The notes: generated by a model not told the origin, from the sequence alone. 64,000 bases of DNA from Capra hircus (GCF_001704415.2 NW_017189517.1:9559167-9623166), one strand, 5' to 3'; shown: positions 20,643 through 30,989, numbered from the stretch's first letter. A program made the numbers and translations.

Positions 20643-20863
20643 CAGTTAACCTTTGAACAATCCAGCTTTGAATAGAGCGGGTCCACTTACTTATGGGTTT
20701 TTTTCAATAGTAAATACTCCACCACTACACGATCCACAGTTGGTTGAATCCTCAGACACAGAGGGACTGCATATATGTGGAGGGCTGACTATGAGTTACA
20801 CACAGATTTTTTGCTGTGTGGAGGGGCAGTGCCCCAACCTCTGCCTTGTTCAAGGCTCAACTG
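20643..20863 (+). mobile_element. MER2-like Tigger (TcMar) MITE with TA duplication
   Basis: 221 bases bounded by inverted repeats: left cagttaacctttgaacaa, right the reverse complement cagttgagccttgaacaa (15 of 18 matching). The flanks are the TA dinucleotide typical of Tc/mariner elements (20641-20642 and 20864-20865). The internal text 'acgatccacagttggttgaa' fits Tigger-derived MITEs. No transposase remains. Confidence 0.85.
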
Positions 20864-20865
20864 TA

Positions 20866-21379
20866 TATATTGATGACCTTGAAGGCCCAGAGGCAGAGGG
20901 CCATACCTCTCCAGCCCTGCACATAAAGGATAGGATGCCTGTACTACTTGCAGCAGACAAGTCAGAAATTTTTGTCCTTTGCCAACATATCTGCAGGCAA
21001 TTAAGTTCAATCTCTCGGGGGGAGGGAGAAAAACCTTCCCATTTCTAATTTAGCATCAACCAAAACTTCCAGAAAAAGTTTAGTTCTAATTTTGCATAAA
21101 TGTCTAAGTATAGCCTGTAGGAATACTACAAAAAATTTATTAATTTGTCCCCTATATTAATTCATTTATGGCTTGAGGAATTTATAATTAAAAATGAGAA
21201 GGTCACAAACATCAATTAAAAGAATTGAGCAATGCTAGAGAGATTTTACTTTTCAAATCCATTGACAATGGGGAAAAAAAGCTATGTTAGAAATTCTAAC
21301 AAATGAAACTAACAAGCACCAGGCACATCAGTAAATACATCATGAGGCTGGGTTGTTTACAAGCATGAAAATCTCAGGG
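20866..21379. other. Unassigned sequence
   Basis: A 131-codon frame (20653-21048) starts inside the Tigger MITE and shows no domain. The remainder (21050-21379) is AT-rich with no repeat recognised. Confidence 0.45.
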
Positions 21380-21404
21380 AATGAGCACAGAATCACTAAA
21401 AGTC

Positions 21405-21640
21405 TTATTTGCAACCTAGCACTGGTCTTGCTAGATGACCCTGGGACAATAGCCCAGATCCACTCTCCATTCTTCTCCATCTTGGTCCTGTGCTCTCAGA
21501 GGCAGACCCAAGTGGGATGCACCTGGGCTCTCTAGCCCTCTGACTTCAGGTTGGGTTTGGTCAATGAAAAGCCGTGGCAGAAGAATGAATGGTGGAAGGA
21601 GAGAGAAAACAGGGTCTTTATTCTCCTGGTTCCCTTATTA
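21405..21640 (+). mobile_element. Ancient repeat of unassigned family, left part
   Basis: 'ctgacttcaggttgggtttg', 'gtcaatgaaaagccgtggca' and 'acagggtctttattctcctg' are text I associate with an old mammalian interspersed repeat, possibly an L1 3' UTR. It appears to continue after the LTR at 22022-22280. The family is uncertain. Confidence 0.35.
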
Positions 21641-21646
21641 TTTGGG

Positions 21647-22006
21647 TGCTATAGACTGAATGTTTGTCCTCCTTCCCCCAAATTCCTAAAGTGAAACCTA
21701 ATCCCCAATGTGATGGTATCTGGAGGTGGGACCCTTGGGTGGTGAGTAGGTTATGAGAGCAGAGCCCTCATGAATGGGATTAATGCTGTTATGAAAGAGA
21801 CTGCAGAGAGCTTCTCTCTTCCCTCATGTAAAGACACAGCAAAGAGACCACAGTCTGTCAACAAGGAAGCAGGTCCTTATCAGACACTGAATCCACCAGC
21901 ACCTTAATGGTGGGCTTCCCAGCCTCCAGAACTGAGAAATAAGTTTGTCTATAAGCCAGCCAGTTCATGATATTTTTTTTAACAGCAGCCTGAATAAACT
22001 CAGACA
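21647..22006 (+). mobile_element. MaLR (MST/MLT1-type) LTR, sense
   Basis: Starts TG ('tgctatagactgaatgtttg') and ends CA after 'cagcctgaataaactcag'. Internal text 'ccccaatgtgatggtatctg', 'agccctcatgaatgggatta' and 'gggcttcccagcctccagaa' is characteristic. Solo LTR. A 5-bp duplication is not evident. Confidence 0.78.
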
Positions 22007-22021
22007 CTGAGCTATAGGTTG

Positions 22022-22280
22022 GCAGAGCCTGCAATCCTTCACCAAAAGCCACATGTCCTGTTGTGCATTCCCCTCCCACAGCTACAGTTTACACTGGGTT
22101 CCATGTCTACTCCCTCCCCTTGCTCCTTCTGGCTAGGGGTGGTAACAGCTCCCTGCTGTGGCTAGATAGACCCAGAATTTTTCACCATCCCTTGTGGGTT
22201 CCCTTTACCCAGCCAACAAACACTTTGTCTAAGTAGCCCTTCCTTAGACTCTCCTCAAGTTACCCCTTTAGGTACAACAT
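22022..22280 (+). mobile_element. Ancient repeat of unassigned family, right part
   Basis: 'ctactccctccccttgctcc', 'ggctaggggtggtaacagct', 'tttcaccatcccttgtgggt' and 'ccttagactctcctcaagtt' appear to continue the repeat broken by the LTR at 21647-22006. Confidence 0.35.
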
Positions 22281-22379
22281 CTCATTTCTCCTAGTGCCAT
22301 GATCAGTGCACTTGTGGAACATCTGTGGGCCTCCAAACCTCTGTTTGGGTAATAGAATTTTGTTTTCCAGCTGTCCCAG

Positions 22380-22470
22380 TGAGATTCAATAATTCACCAA
22401 ATATTTATGGAATGCTAACATCTGCCAGATGCTCAGAGTAGAAATGAGAAAAACAGTGATACCTTTGGTT
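22380..22470 (-). mobile_element. L2 3' end, antisense
   Basis: 'gattcaataattcaccaaat' and 'atttatggaatgctaacatc' followed by 'tgccagatgctcagag' fit the L2 terminus in antisense. Confidence 0.5.
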
Positions 22471-22754
22471 CTGTGAATAGGAGATGCTATTTCTGTCTCG
22501 GGAAGGAATGGTACTTCACTCTATCTCATTCCTCTCCAGGATTTCCATCAGGGAGCTCGAAACTGGGGCTAGGCTACACTCGTTCTCCAAGGAGCACCTG
22601 CCCTCCTAAGGTAGAGTTCCTGCCCAAGAAGCCCTGAATTCTGGAATAATAGGTTGAGGGCCAGGTGTAGAATAGAGTTGCTGCAAAGGCTGGAGATAAA
22701 CTTCTTTCCTAGGACCTTTATGTGGTAATGTTAACTATAATTAAACGTGAAAAA

Positions 22755-22890
22755 TAAATGCACAGTTTGGGAATCCAGGAAACTTGAGTTACAACTCCAG
22801 CACTTTCACTTGCATGAAGAATGTATCTAAAGACCTAAGTATGGGACCTGGCTTATAGTAAATACGCAATTGTTGATGATAACAACAATG
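22755..22890 (+). mobile_element. MIR SINE, sense, diverged
   Basis: 'gttacaactccagcactttc' and 'ggacctggcttatagtaaat' match MIR in sense orientation. Confidence 0.55.
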
Positions 22891-22914
22891 GCAACAACCA
22901 TAATAGAAGAGACA

Positions 22915-23048
22915 ATAGCTAATAGTTATATGGTGATTTCAATAAGACATGCATTGTTTGAAAGTCATGTGCATGTAACCCAATTAACCTTATGAAATGG
23001 ATTTTATCATTAACCCTATTTTTCAGGTGAGGAAACAGGCATGGAGAG
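22915..23048 (-). mobile_element. MIR SINE, antisense, left half (split by LTR)
   Basis: 'taaccctatttttcaggtga' and 'ggaaacaggcatggagag' are the MIR core, cut at 23048 by an inserted LTR. It resumes at 23516. Confidence 0.7.
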
Positions 23049-23515
23049 TATATTAGCCATTTCCTATGGCTCTGTAACAAAGTACCTCAAACATGTTGCC
23101 TTAAAACAAAAGGAATTGATCTCTCACAGAATAATGTTGGAAGCCGGAGGTCCAAAATCAGTAGTATAGGGTGGAAATCAAGATGTCAGCTGATCCAGTC
23201 CTCAAAAGGTCCTTGCCACTTAGGGCTTTGGTGGCTGCTAGAATTCCTGGGCTTTTGGCCTCATCATCCTAAGCTGCCATCGCTCCACGATCGCATTGTC
23301 TTCTCCCCTTTTGTCTGTGTCCAATCTCCCTCTGCCCATCTCTTACAAGGATACATTTGATCGCATTTAGGGCCCACCTAGATCATTCAGAGTCATCTTC
23401 TAATCTCAAGATCCTTAATTACAAAAAGGGCAAAGTTCCTTTTTCCAGATAAGGTAATATATACAGGCCCAGGGATAAGGACTGAAATATTCTGGGGGCC
23501 ATTATTCAACTTATC
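23049..23515 (-). mobile_element. MaLR LTR, antisense, inserted in MIR
   Basis: 'ctatggctctgtaacaaagt', 'ctctcacagaataatgttgg', 'ccttgccacttagggctttg' and 'gggggccattattcaactta' form an antisense MaLR LTR. The flanks catggagag and catggaggg suggest the short target duplication, consistent with insertion into the MIR. Confidence 0.7.
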
Positions 23516-23575
23516 ATGGAGGGGTTAAGTAACTTGCTCAAGATCACACAAATGCCTATTGCTACTAAATCTATA
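23516..23575 (-). mobile_element. MIR SINE, antisense, right half
   Basis: 'ggggttaagtaacttgctca' and 'agatcacacaaatgcc' complete the MIR broken at 23048. Confidence 0.7.
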
Positions 23576-23814
23576 TTATTATACAATTGGGGGCATAGTA
23601 CCTAACCTCATCTGTGAAAAGGCAGTGGAAAGCTCTGCCCTATGGTACACAAAGTCATAATTATTAAGATATTTAGGGAGCATGCAAAGGTACAAAGGCA
23701 GAGCCTCTATTTCAGCTTAGTGTCTACCCCAGCCCTTAGTGATCATTTAGGACAAGTTTGTTGAAGGAACAAATGAATCCATTAATGAGAGCATAATGCA
23801 TTCACACTGACCTT

Positions 23815-24055
23815 CTCAGTTTACAAAGTCCTTTTTATTCATTATCTCACTTGACCCCACCATAAGCCTGTGAGGAAGATAGTGTGGGCCCTATTATCCC
23901 ATTTTTAGCCCATGTGAAGCAGGCTCAAGGAGGCTAGTAGCAATAATACTACCAGTAGCATTCTGAAGTGCTTGCTGTGTGTCAGGTTCTGTGCTAAGCC
24001 CTTGCCCAAGGTTGCAGGGCTAGTAAGTTACATGATGGTAAATGATAGATCTGAA
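23815..24055 (-). mobile_element. MIR/L2-type relic, antisense
   Basis: 'cattatctcacttgacccca', 'gcctgtgaggaagatagtgt' and 'tcaggttctgtgctaagccc' are typical antisense MIR/L2 tails. They may be two overlapping relics. Confidence 0.6.
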
Positions 24056-24214
24056 CAAGTTTGTTTTTGTTTTTTTTTTAATGGGTCTCTCAGAGCTCAG
24101 AGTCCAGGCTGTGCAGGGAGGTGGTGATGAAAGGCTCTGAATTCTCCTCCTGGAGATGTCTGATGAACCCCATGTTTGTGGAATGTTAGGCCATATGTTC
24201 TGATGTGGGGTTAG

Positions 24215-24450
24215 GAACTTTAGTGTCAGAGAAACCCTGGTTCAAATGCAGGTTCTGTTGCCTGACCTGGGCTATGCTGCTTTGCCTCTAAACCTCAGCT
24301 TCCTCACCTGTAAAATAAGGATGGCTGTGGTTCCTATTTCACTGGGTTGATTGGAGGACAAAACAAGGTAGTCTGTGTAGGCATATAGTGCAGGGCCAGG
24401 CTATGATATTCATAAGCGGCTAACTATCATTGTTGTTGTGATTGTTATTA
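24215..24450 (+). mobile_element. MIR SINE, sense, nearly full length
   Basis: 'cagagaaaccctggttcaaa', 'aaacctcagcttcctcacct', 'gtaaaataaggatggctgtg' and 'aagcggctaactatcattg' follow the MIR consensus from tRNA-like head to tail. Confidence 0.85.
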
Positions 24451-25307
24451 CTGTTGTCACTATCCATTGTATTATTAAGCCAACTTGGCTTTGGGGATTT
24501 CCACTGCCTGAGTGATCTTGGGTAAAGGATGTGGCATCTCTTTCAAAACTCAAATACCCTGGTGCTTGGTACCACAAGCTATTTTCCCATCCTTTCTTTC
24601 CCTTTCAGCCATTAAAGGCTGTTCACTTGAGTCATTTTCCCTGGGTTTAGATGTCTTCCTTGGTGGGAAGCAAAGTTGGTGGCACAGAGAGGTGCTCCAG
24701 CACTGGGCTGACTCTCTCCTCTCTGTGTCCTTGGCCTCCTCTAGGCCCAATGCCTTCCTGCTGCCCACCCAGTCTGCCTCCTAAACACCACCCAGGGTAC
24801 CAGAGTTCTGGATTGTGCTTTCCCCTGGCAAAGAGCTGCCTTGGAAGCCTGGACCACTCAAAGAGAGCTAAGTCATCCCTGGTGCTTATGTGCTTTCTTC
24901 CTGAGGACAGGCCTGTACCCGGCCACCTGTACAATACTCAGATATTTGGCATGGCATGGCTCTGGGAGGGCCTTATTTACATCTTGTTCAGCATCCCCGC
25001 CCCCATCCCTGCTGTTTCACAGGAGATGAGTCCTCTACTGGGACAACTGAGTCACTTTCCTCGTCACCCTACAACATCACTAGCCTGGCTAGGGACCAGG
25101 CCAGCTGTACAATCTGGGAAGCTTTCCAATTCCATCTTTTAATAAAAACCCAAGTTGCAAACTCAAAGCTAGCTGCCAGGAGAAGGGACCACCTGTTCAA
25201 AGCTAACTTTGAAGCTCATTCTGACTTTTTCTTAGAAATCTAGTATTTTGTATATCTTATATAAATATTATATATCAGTATCAATAATGACTATTTAAGA
25301 CTTGCTG
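24451..25307. other. GC-richer unassigned stretch
   Basis: No repeat recognised. A 163-codon plus-strand frame (24651-25142) overlaps frames on the other strand, is rich in Pro/Ser/Leu as expected from stop-poor GC-rich DNA, and lacks any domain. I treat it as non-coding. Confidence 0.45.
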
Positions 25308-25316
25308 TGTATAAGA

Positions 25317-25528
25317 TGGGCTTCCCTTGTAGCTCAGTCGGTAAAGAACCTGCCTGCAAGGCAGGAGACCCAGGTTCATTTCCTGGGTTGGGAAGATCCC
25401 CTGGAGAAGGAAATGGCAACCCACTACAGTATTCTTGCCTGGAGAATGCCATGGACAGAGGAGCATGGCGGGCTACAGTCCGTGGGGCTGCAAGAGTTGG
25501 ACACGACTTAGCGTCTAAACCACAACCA
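25317..25528 (+). mobile_element. Bov-tA SINE with 9-bp target duplication
   Basis: Complete sense Bov-tA ('cttcccttgtagctcagtcg' to 'cttagcgtctaaaccacaac'). The exact duplication tgtataaga lies at 25308-25316 and 25529-25537. Confidence 0.96.
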
Positions 25529-25539
25529 TGTATAAGACA

Positions 25540-25720
25540 CTACAAAAAGCATATATTATACACATGATCTTGTTTAAGGTTCATAATGACCTTATGAGCC
25601 ATTTTACAGATGAGAAGATGAAGGCACTTCTCCAAGGTCACACAGCTAGTGAAAAGGAGAGCTAGAATGAAAACCCAGGTTTGTGGGATTCTGGAATATG
25701 TGCTCTTGATGTTTAACCAC
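25540..25720 (-). mobile_element. MIR SINE, antisense
   Basis: 'catgatcttgtttaaggttc', 'tgagccattttacagatgag' and 'ccaaggtcacacagctagtg' are the MIR core in antisense. Confidence 0.82.
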
Positions 25721-25775
25721 TGACATGAATTGAGATGACTGAGCTGATTTCTCTCTATTCCTTCTCCTTAAATGG

Positions 25776-25870
25776 AGGGAGGTGGGAGGGGGGTTCATGT
25801 TTGGGAATGCATGTAAGAATTAAAGATTTTAAAATTTAAAAAAATAAAAAATTAAAAAAAAAATAAATTA
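25776..25870 (+). mobile_element. Ruminant L1 extreme 3' end
   Basis: 'gagggaggtgggaggggggt', 'tcatgtttgggaatgcatgt' and an A-rich tail. It shares the diagnostic 'ttcatgtttgggaa' variant with the L1 at 26141-26557, so both come from the same L1 subtype. Confidence 0.85.
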
Positions 25871-26140
25871 AAAGCCAACTTGCACAAGAAGCCAAGTGTC
25901 CACCAGAGGCAGGCACTGTATCTTCTGGGGCTCTGCTGTTCTTCCTTATCACTCTTCCCCTCACTGTGCTAACAAATTTTCCCTCAGAATCAGGGCTGTG
26001 GCTTACAATTGTGTAGTCTGTGAGTATACAAGGCCATGTGGCTGCAGAGTAAGACATGAGTGGAAATGACTGAGCCAGTCTTTCTTTATTCCTTCCCCTT
26101 ATATGGCTTCCTAAAAGCCAACTTGCAAAAGTTGAAGGGA

Positions 26141-26557
26141 GCCGATTATACAGAGTGAAGTAAGCCAGAAAGAAAAACACCAATACGGTATACTAACACA
26201 TATATATGGAATTTAGAAAGATGGCAATGATGACCCTGTGTGCAAGACAGCAAAAAAGACACAGATGTGTATAGCGGACTTTTGGACTCAGAGGGAGAGG
26301 GAGAGGGTGGGATGATTTGGGAGAATGGCATTTGAGATGATTCTTTCATGTAAGAATCTAATCGCCAATCTATGTCTGATGCAGGACACAGCATGCTTGG
26401 GGCTGGTGCACAGGGATGACCCAGAAAGATATTATGCAGAGGGAGGTGGGAGGGGGGTTCATGTTTGGGAACGCATGTACACCCGTGGTGGATTCATGTC
26501 AATGTATGGCAAAACCAATACAGTATTGTGAAGTAAAATAAAGTAACAACAACAACA
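26141..26557 (+). mobile_element. Ruminant L1 3' end with 14-bp target duplication
   Basis: 417 bases of L1 3' UTR in sense orientation ('gtgaagtaagccagaaagaa', 'gagggagagggtgggatgat', 'gtatggcaaaaccaatacag') with an AAC-rich tail. The exact duplication aaaagttgaaggga at 26127-26140 and 26558-26571 fixes both ends. Confidence 0.95.
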
Positions 26558-26839
26558 AAAAGTTGAAGGGACACTTTTCTCTACTTCACATGAAGGCACT
26601 GTATGGGCTAGCCCTGTTCCTGCTCAGATCAAGGTTGTGCCACAGTTTCCACTGGACTGGCTTCCCTCTTTGCATTTTTAGGATTTTTTAAATTATGAAG
26701 GAGTCACAGAACATCACTATCTAAGAAGGGTGCATTAACCTCATCTGGGGAATCCAGATAAGCCACAGAGGGAAAACCTCCACTGAATACAAATGCTTTA
26801 GCATTAGATAGAAAGTGGCAGATCAATCTATTGTGGTAG

Positions 26840-27165
26840 AGCATCTATTCATTCATTCATTCATTCTTCTAACTAGTTTTTACTGAGCTCCTACTATGTG
26901 TTGTGCTGGATGCCAGGAATACATGGGTGAATAAGACAAGAACAACTACTACCCTCATAGAGTACAGTCTAGTGGAAGAGACATGCAGTAAAAGTAAACA
27001 AACAAATGAATACATAATTACAAATCATGGTAAGTTGTGCCAAGGAGAATAGCAGAAAATAATGGGAGGCAAAAACAGGGAGGCCCTACTTCAATTGAGT
27101 ATTCAAAGAAGGCCTCACTAAAGGAAGAATATTTAAACTGAGATTAAAGGGCAAACAGGATACAT
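26840..27165 (-). mobile_element. L2 LINE, antisense, part 1
   Basis: The (ATTC)n start at 26846-26866, then 'actgagctcctactatgtgt', 'gaatacatgggtgaataaga' and 'gaaggcctcactaaaggaag', is the L2 3' end read backwards. Confidence 0.8.
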
Positions 27166-27396
27166 CTACATGATGAATTGGGAGAACAGTAGTCTAATTA
27201 GAGGTGTGTATGAAAAAAAAAAAAAAGGAAGAGCTGCTGCTTGCAATGAGTTTTTCCCACAAAGCTACGACACTGGGTTGCTGCCCTTCTTGGGAAAACC
27301 AGAGCTGGTTCTGAAGAATGTCCTGTTGATACAAGCCAACCCTTGGCCCCTTGAAAGGGGCTGGAGAGATAAGTTTGGTTAATTAGCAATCAGATA
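27166..27396. other. Unassigned sequence between L2 parts
   Basis: Contains an A-run (27212-27224). A 70-codon plus frame and a 63-codon minus frame overlap here without domains. Confidence 0.4.
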
Positions 27397-27590
27397 GGAT
27401 TTTTCTGATAGCTCAGTTGGTAAAGAATCTGCCTGCAATGCAGGAGACCCCGGTTCGATTCCTGGGTTGGGAAGATCCCCTGGAGAAGGGAAAGGCTACC
27501 CACTCCAGTATTCTGGCCTGGAGAATTCCATGGACTGTATAGTCCCTGGGGTCACAAAGAGTCGGACATGAATGAGTGACTTTCACTTCA
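27397..27590 (+). mobile_element. Bov-tA SINE, sense
   Basis: Complete head ('tgatagctcagttggtaaag', B-box-like 'ggttcgattcc') and body, with a small deletion around 27535-27545 relative to the usual 'gaggagcctggtgggctaca' text. Ends 'gagtgactttcacttcat'. Confidence 0.93.
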
Positions 27591-27594
27591 TAAA

Positions 27595-27705
27595 GTAGGG
27601 TGACCAACTGTCTTGGTGTGCTCAGGATTGAGAGATTCCTGAAATATGGAACTTTTAGTGCTAAAATCAAAAAGTCCTGAGAAACTGAGATGTTAGAACC
27701 TGTAG
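27595..27705 (+). mobile_element. Possible small DNA transposon relic
   Basis: 'gggtgaccaactgtcttggt' through 'aacttttagtgctaaaatca' resembles a short palindromic mammalian DNA element whose ends read 'gggtgaccaac'. The right end is eroded. The family is not assigned. Confidence 0.35.
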
Positions 27706-27779
27706 TGTGAAGCTCTATAGTGGGAGAGAGTGTGATGTAGTCAAGAAATTGAAACAAGGTTATTAGTTTAGGGGGAAAA

Positions 27780-28010
27780 CTAGTTGAGGCAAGGAGGCAG
27801 GCAAAGACAAGATTACGCAGGGCCTGGACTTTCTCCAAAGGACAATGGGAAAGCCACTAAAAGTTTTTAAACAGTTGGAACACTTCATTTGAAGAGGATT
27901 TCTAAAAGATCCACAGTGTGGAGAATGGATTATAGAAGAGCAAGAATGGAGTCAGGAGTAACAGGAGATTATGACAATAATTCAGGTGAGAGACGGTGGT
28001 GGCAGGAAAG
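27780..28010 (-). mobile_element. L2 LINE, antisense, part 2
   Basis: 'caatgggaaagccactaaaa', 'ggagaatggattatagaaga' and 'aattcaggtgagagacggtg' continue the L2 of 26840-27165. Confidence 0.6.
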
Positions 28011-28714
28011 AGGGCTGGGATTCAGGATATAGACTAAAGAGAGTATCATCTGGACTCAAGTCTGCCTAGTGCAAAAGCTTTTCCCCCACGGGTATTTGTC
28101 AAAAACAGTCAGCAGCAATTGTTTAACAAAACAGCTTCCTGAGAGAGTATATAAAACCTGGGGGCAAACAAAAGACTAAAAGCTTAAAAGGAAACTCTGG
28201 GAAATGAGATGTCCATTAGAGCCTTTGAAGAAACCTAACATATTCCTGGGAATCTAGAAGGCCATGTGCACATGAACACAGCTTATGCGTATGCTCACAC
28301 CTGAGAAGGCCCTAAGATCTCACCTGAGAAAACCCTAATCTCTCACCTATGGACAACTTTGAAGCTATATGCAAGAGGAAGTGAAGGCTAAGGCAGAGTT
28401 GACAACTGCCTGCCAGTATGTTGATGATGTTCCCCAATATGTACATATAGCCTCTCAACAAAGATTAGGGTTCTTAGCATCTCCAGACATTTAACAACAT
28501 CTCTATCCAACCATTAGCTGACCACTAACCTAACCAAAAAGAGACTTAAGTGGTCACACATGACTATAGACTTTACAGATTTTATTCAGAAAAGTCACTG
28601 AACAAACAATAACAATGACAATAAAAAGCAACAATGAACCCTGGCAAGGGTTGCTAGAGGGAAACCAGAAGATTCCACAGTATATGAAACCAGGAAAAGA
28701 GAATAATTCAAGAA
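28011..28714. other. Unassigned insert-like sequence
   Basis: This interrupts the run of L2-like text. It contains 'tatataaaa' at 28148-28156, but no start site, LTR termini or ORF accompany it. It could be an old insertion of unknown type. Confidence 0.35.
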
Positions 28715-28925
28715 AAAGGAAATGGTCAGATGTGTTGCATGCTGTCAGGAAGTCATGTAAGATGAGGATAGAGAAATGACCACTGAATTTGTTAACGTGA
28801 AGTTCATTGATGACTTTCGTAAGACAGTTTTAGTTAAATGGTGGGATTTGAAGCCTGATAGGAGGAGCTAAATAAGGGTAGACAGGGAATGTAGACATAA
28901 TTCTTTTTGGAAAAGACTTTCAGGT
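28715..28925 (-). mobile_element. L2-like LINE fragment, part 3
   Basis: 'gtcatgtaagatgaggatag', 'gtgaagttcattgatgactt' and 'aatggtgggatttgaagcct' resemble another stretch of the same old LINE in antisense. Confidence 0.45.
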
Positions 28926-30289
28926 ATCAAACTGAAGTAGGTGAATAGTGTGAAAATACGGTGGGTGTAGTTAGATCTTTTCTGAGACACTCTTCACAAT
29001 CTCCATTCCACTTGCTGTCTCACAATCAGAAACTGCTAGCTAGCTGGGTGGTCTTGGTTCAGGTCCTTATTGTATCTCACTTTAATCATTTGCAAAATGA
29101 TAGGCTGAAGCCAGGTTAACATACCCCAAAATAAATTTAATGACATATTAATTGCAGCATTTGTTTGTTAAACACAAAAAATTTGGTAGTCATGTATAGC
29201 TGGAGAAAACAAAGCTAAACAAAGTTAACTAGATTATCTTTATTTCAGGACTTCTTGGAGCCTTAAATGGGCTAATGTGAATTTCAGATTTCCAAGAATA
29301 GGATATTGTATGCAGCATGACTCTAATATAATTAAGGAAGGAAACCTTATTTCTTGGATGAGCTAAAACAGCCTGTGTAAATACTGTTCCAAGAAACACA
29401 TTTTGAGAAGTACTGGATCTCCAAAGGCTCTTTTAGAGATAATCTCCTTTGACCTTTATACTAATAAAAATGTATCATTCATAATTTATAATTTATGCCC
29501 AAATCAGTCCAAAATATTAAAATTATTGCAATAACAACAGCTATTATTTTATTGTGTGCTTAGTATGGATAAGATTTGTATAAAGCTCTTTACATGTATA
29601 ATGAGAAAAAAAATCACCCTCCACTCCATAAAAACAGGGAAGTGGATGGCAACTTGTCCAAAAACTGAATTAAGTCCTTCTAGGAGATCATTTCTAAGCC
29701 TCAGCCAGACACTTGCTTGTTCAAAAACAAGAGAAAGCCCAAAATTAAGCTTGGGGGTTCAGGACTAAAAAAAGGTGAGTTGTTTTACATCAGAAAATGG
29801 AAAAACTTTGGTTCTTTTGTTTCTGAAAGAGGTTGGGTAGAGAAGAGACATGAGAAGGCAGCTGAGCAATTTGGAGGAGCAGCCAAAGGACTTTTTTTTT
29901 CCATTTCAAGGTGTTTGCTGTGCTGCAACAACTTTCACTTTGATAAGCTTCAATAAAGTATATTATAAGATACAGACGCTGTGACTCATTGTTTTTGTTG
30001 TTGTTAATACTGGGGGGGGGCGGGTATCATTGTGTTGTTGTTACTGAAATCAAAGAGTTTTGATTCTCAGTTTGAATTAATACAGAGAGGGAGCTTAAAA
30101 AAAAAAACCCTCAAATGGCCATGATTTGAAGAACAGGAAATCAGAAGTGGGAGAAACCTGAGACAGAGGTTGCCATGCAATTGCAAACCCACTAGAAAAT
30201 CACAGATGTCTGGGGCAGAGGGAATGGGAGTTTAAGCCAATGTTATCAAGATCTTAAGACTAAGGAGGCTTCAGCAGCTGATGGCTATG
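28926..30289. other. Unassigned 1.36-kb stretch
   Basis: Faint MIR-like text occurs at about 29030-29110. A G-run (30011-30018) and A-run (30098-30106) are present. Short open frames (70 and 79 codons, 29556-29956) have no domain. I recognise nothing else. Confidence 0.4.
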
Positions 30290-30470
30290 TTACATAAGCA
30301 GGACCTCAATCTTCACGGCAGCCCTGTGAGGTAGATACTATTATTTATCCCTACTTTTCACCTGAAGAAAGTGAGTCAACTGAGGCTCAGAGAGGTTAAA
30401 TTACCTGTCCAAGGTAACACAGCTTGGTAGAGGCAGAGACAGAAATCTAGACTAGATCTGTTTGCGTCAA
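30290..30470 (-). mobile_element. MIR SINE, antisense
   Basis: 'ggcagccctgtgaggtagat', 'tcaactgaggctcagagagg' and 'ttaaattacctgtccaaggt' give a clear MIR antisense core. Confidence 0.85.
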
Positions 30471-30494
30471 AAGGACATGTTCTTAACAACTTTC

Positions 30495-30715
30495 CAAAGT
30501 GAAAGCTGCTCAGTCATGTCCAGCTGTTTGTGACCCCATGGACCATACAGTCCATACAATTCTCCAGGCCAGAATACTGGAGTGGGTAGCCTTTCCCTTC
30601 TCCAAGGAATTCTCCAGGCCTTTCCCTTCTCCAGGGAACTTTCCAACCCCAGGATTGAACCCAGGTCTCCCGTATTGCAGGCAGATTCTTTACCAACTGA
30701 GCCACAAGGGAAGTC
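30495..30715 (-). mobile_element. Bov-tA SINE with internal 29-bp duplication, 8-bp target duplication
   Basis: Antisense Bov-tA bounded by exact caactttc at 30487-30494 and 30716-30723. The text 'cctttcccttctcc' occurs twice, at 30590 and 30619, so the body carries a tandem 29-base duplication. Frames over it are not genes. Confidence 0.94.
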
Positions 30716-30989
30716 CAACTTTCTCCCTAAAAGAGACTGCAGGTAGAGTGGGAGTAGGCATGAGGTAAGATTCAATTTCTGTTTTGAGATTTTGCTTACT
30801 GATCGAGCTACAGATCCTTGCATGGATTGATCGATCAGTGGATTGATCATTCCTTGAGCACACAGCATAGGCAGGCATGCTCAGGTTTCCTATGGGGTGG
30901 GTCACCACGGGCATTGCAGAGCCTACCGCACGCTGGAGCCACCATCCTCTGCTTCTAGATAGAAACCACTCCCTGGACCATGGCTGTCC

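Larger units (their letters stand above)
25722..26650. repeat. Diverged direct duplication, each copy hit by an L1 tail
   Basis: The stretch at about 25722-25775 (starting near 'gacatgaattgagatgactg') recurs at about 26053-26106 ('gacatgagtggaaatgactg') at roughly 80% identity. 'aaagccaacttgca' and 'ggcactgtat' are repeated in the same order downstream of each. The two copies are separated by about 330 bases and each carries an L1 3' end inserted nearby. Confidence 0.65.

Noticed and set aside
24651..25142. 163-codon plus-strand frame, one of the longest outside repeats
   Set aside because: Pro/Ser/Leu-rich low-information sequence in GC-rich DNA overlapping open frames on both strands. No start context, domain or exon boundaries.
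25317..25395. tRNA-like sequence with A- and B-box-like words
   Set aside because: This is the tRNA-Glu-derived head of a Bov-tA SINE. It lacks a complete cloverleaf, and similar heads exist at all Bov-tA copies.
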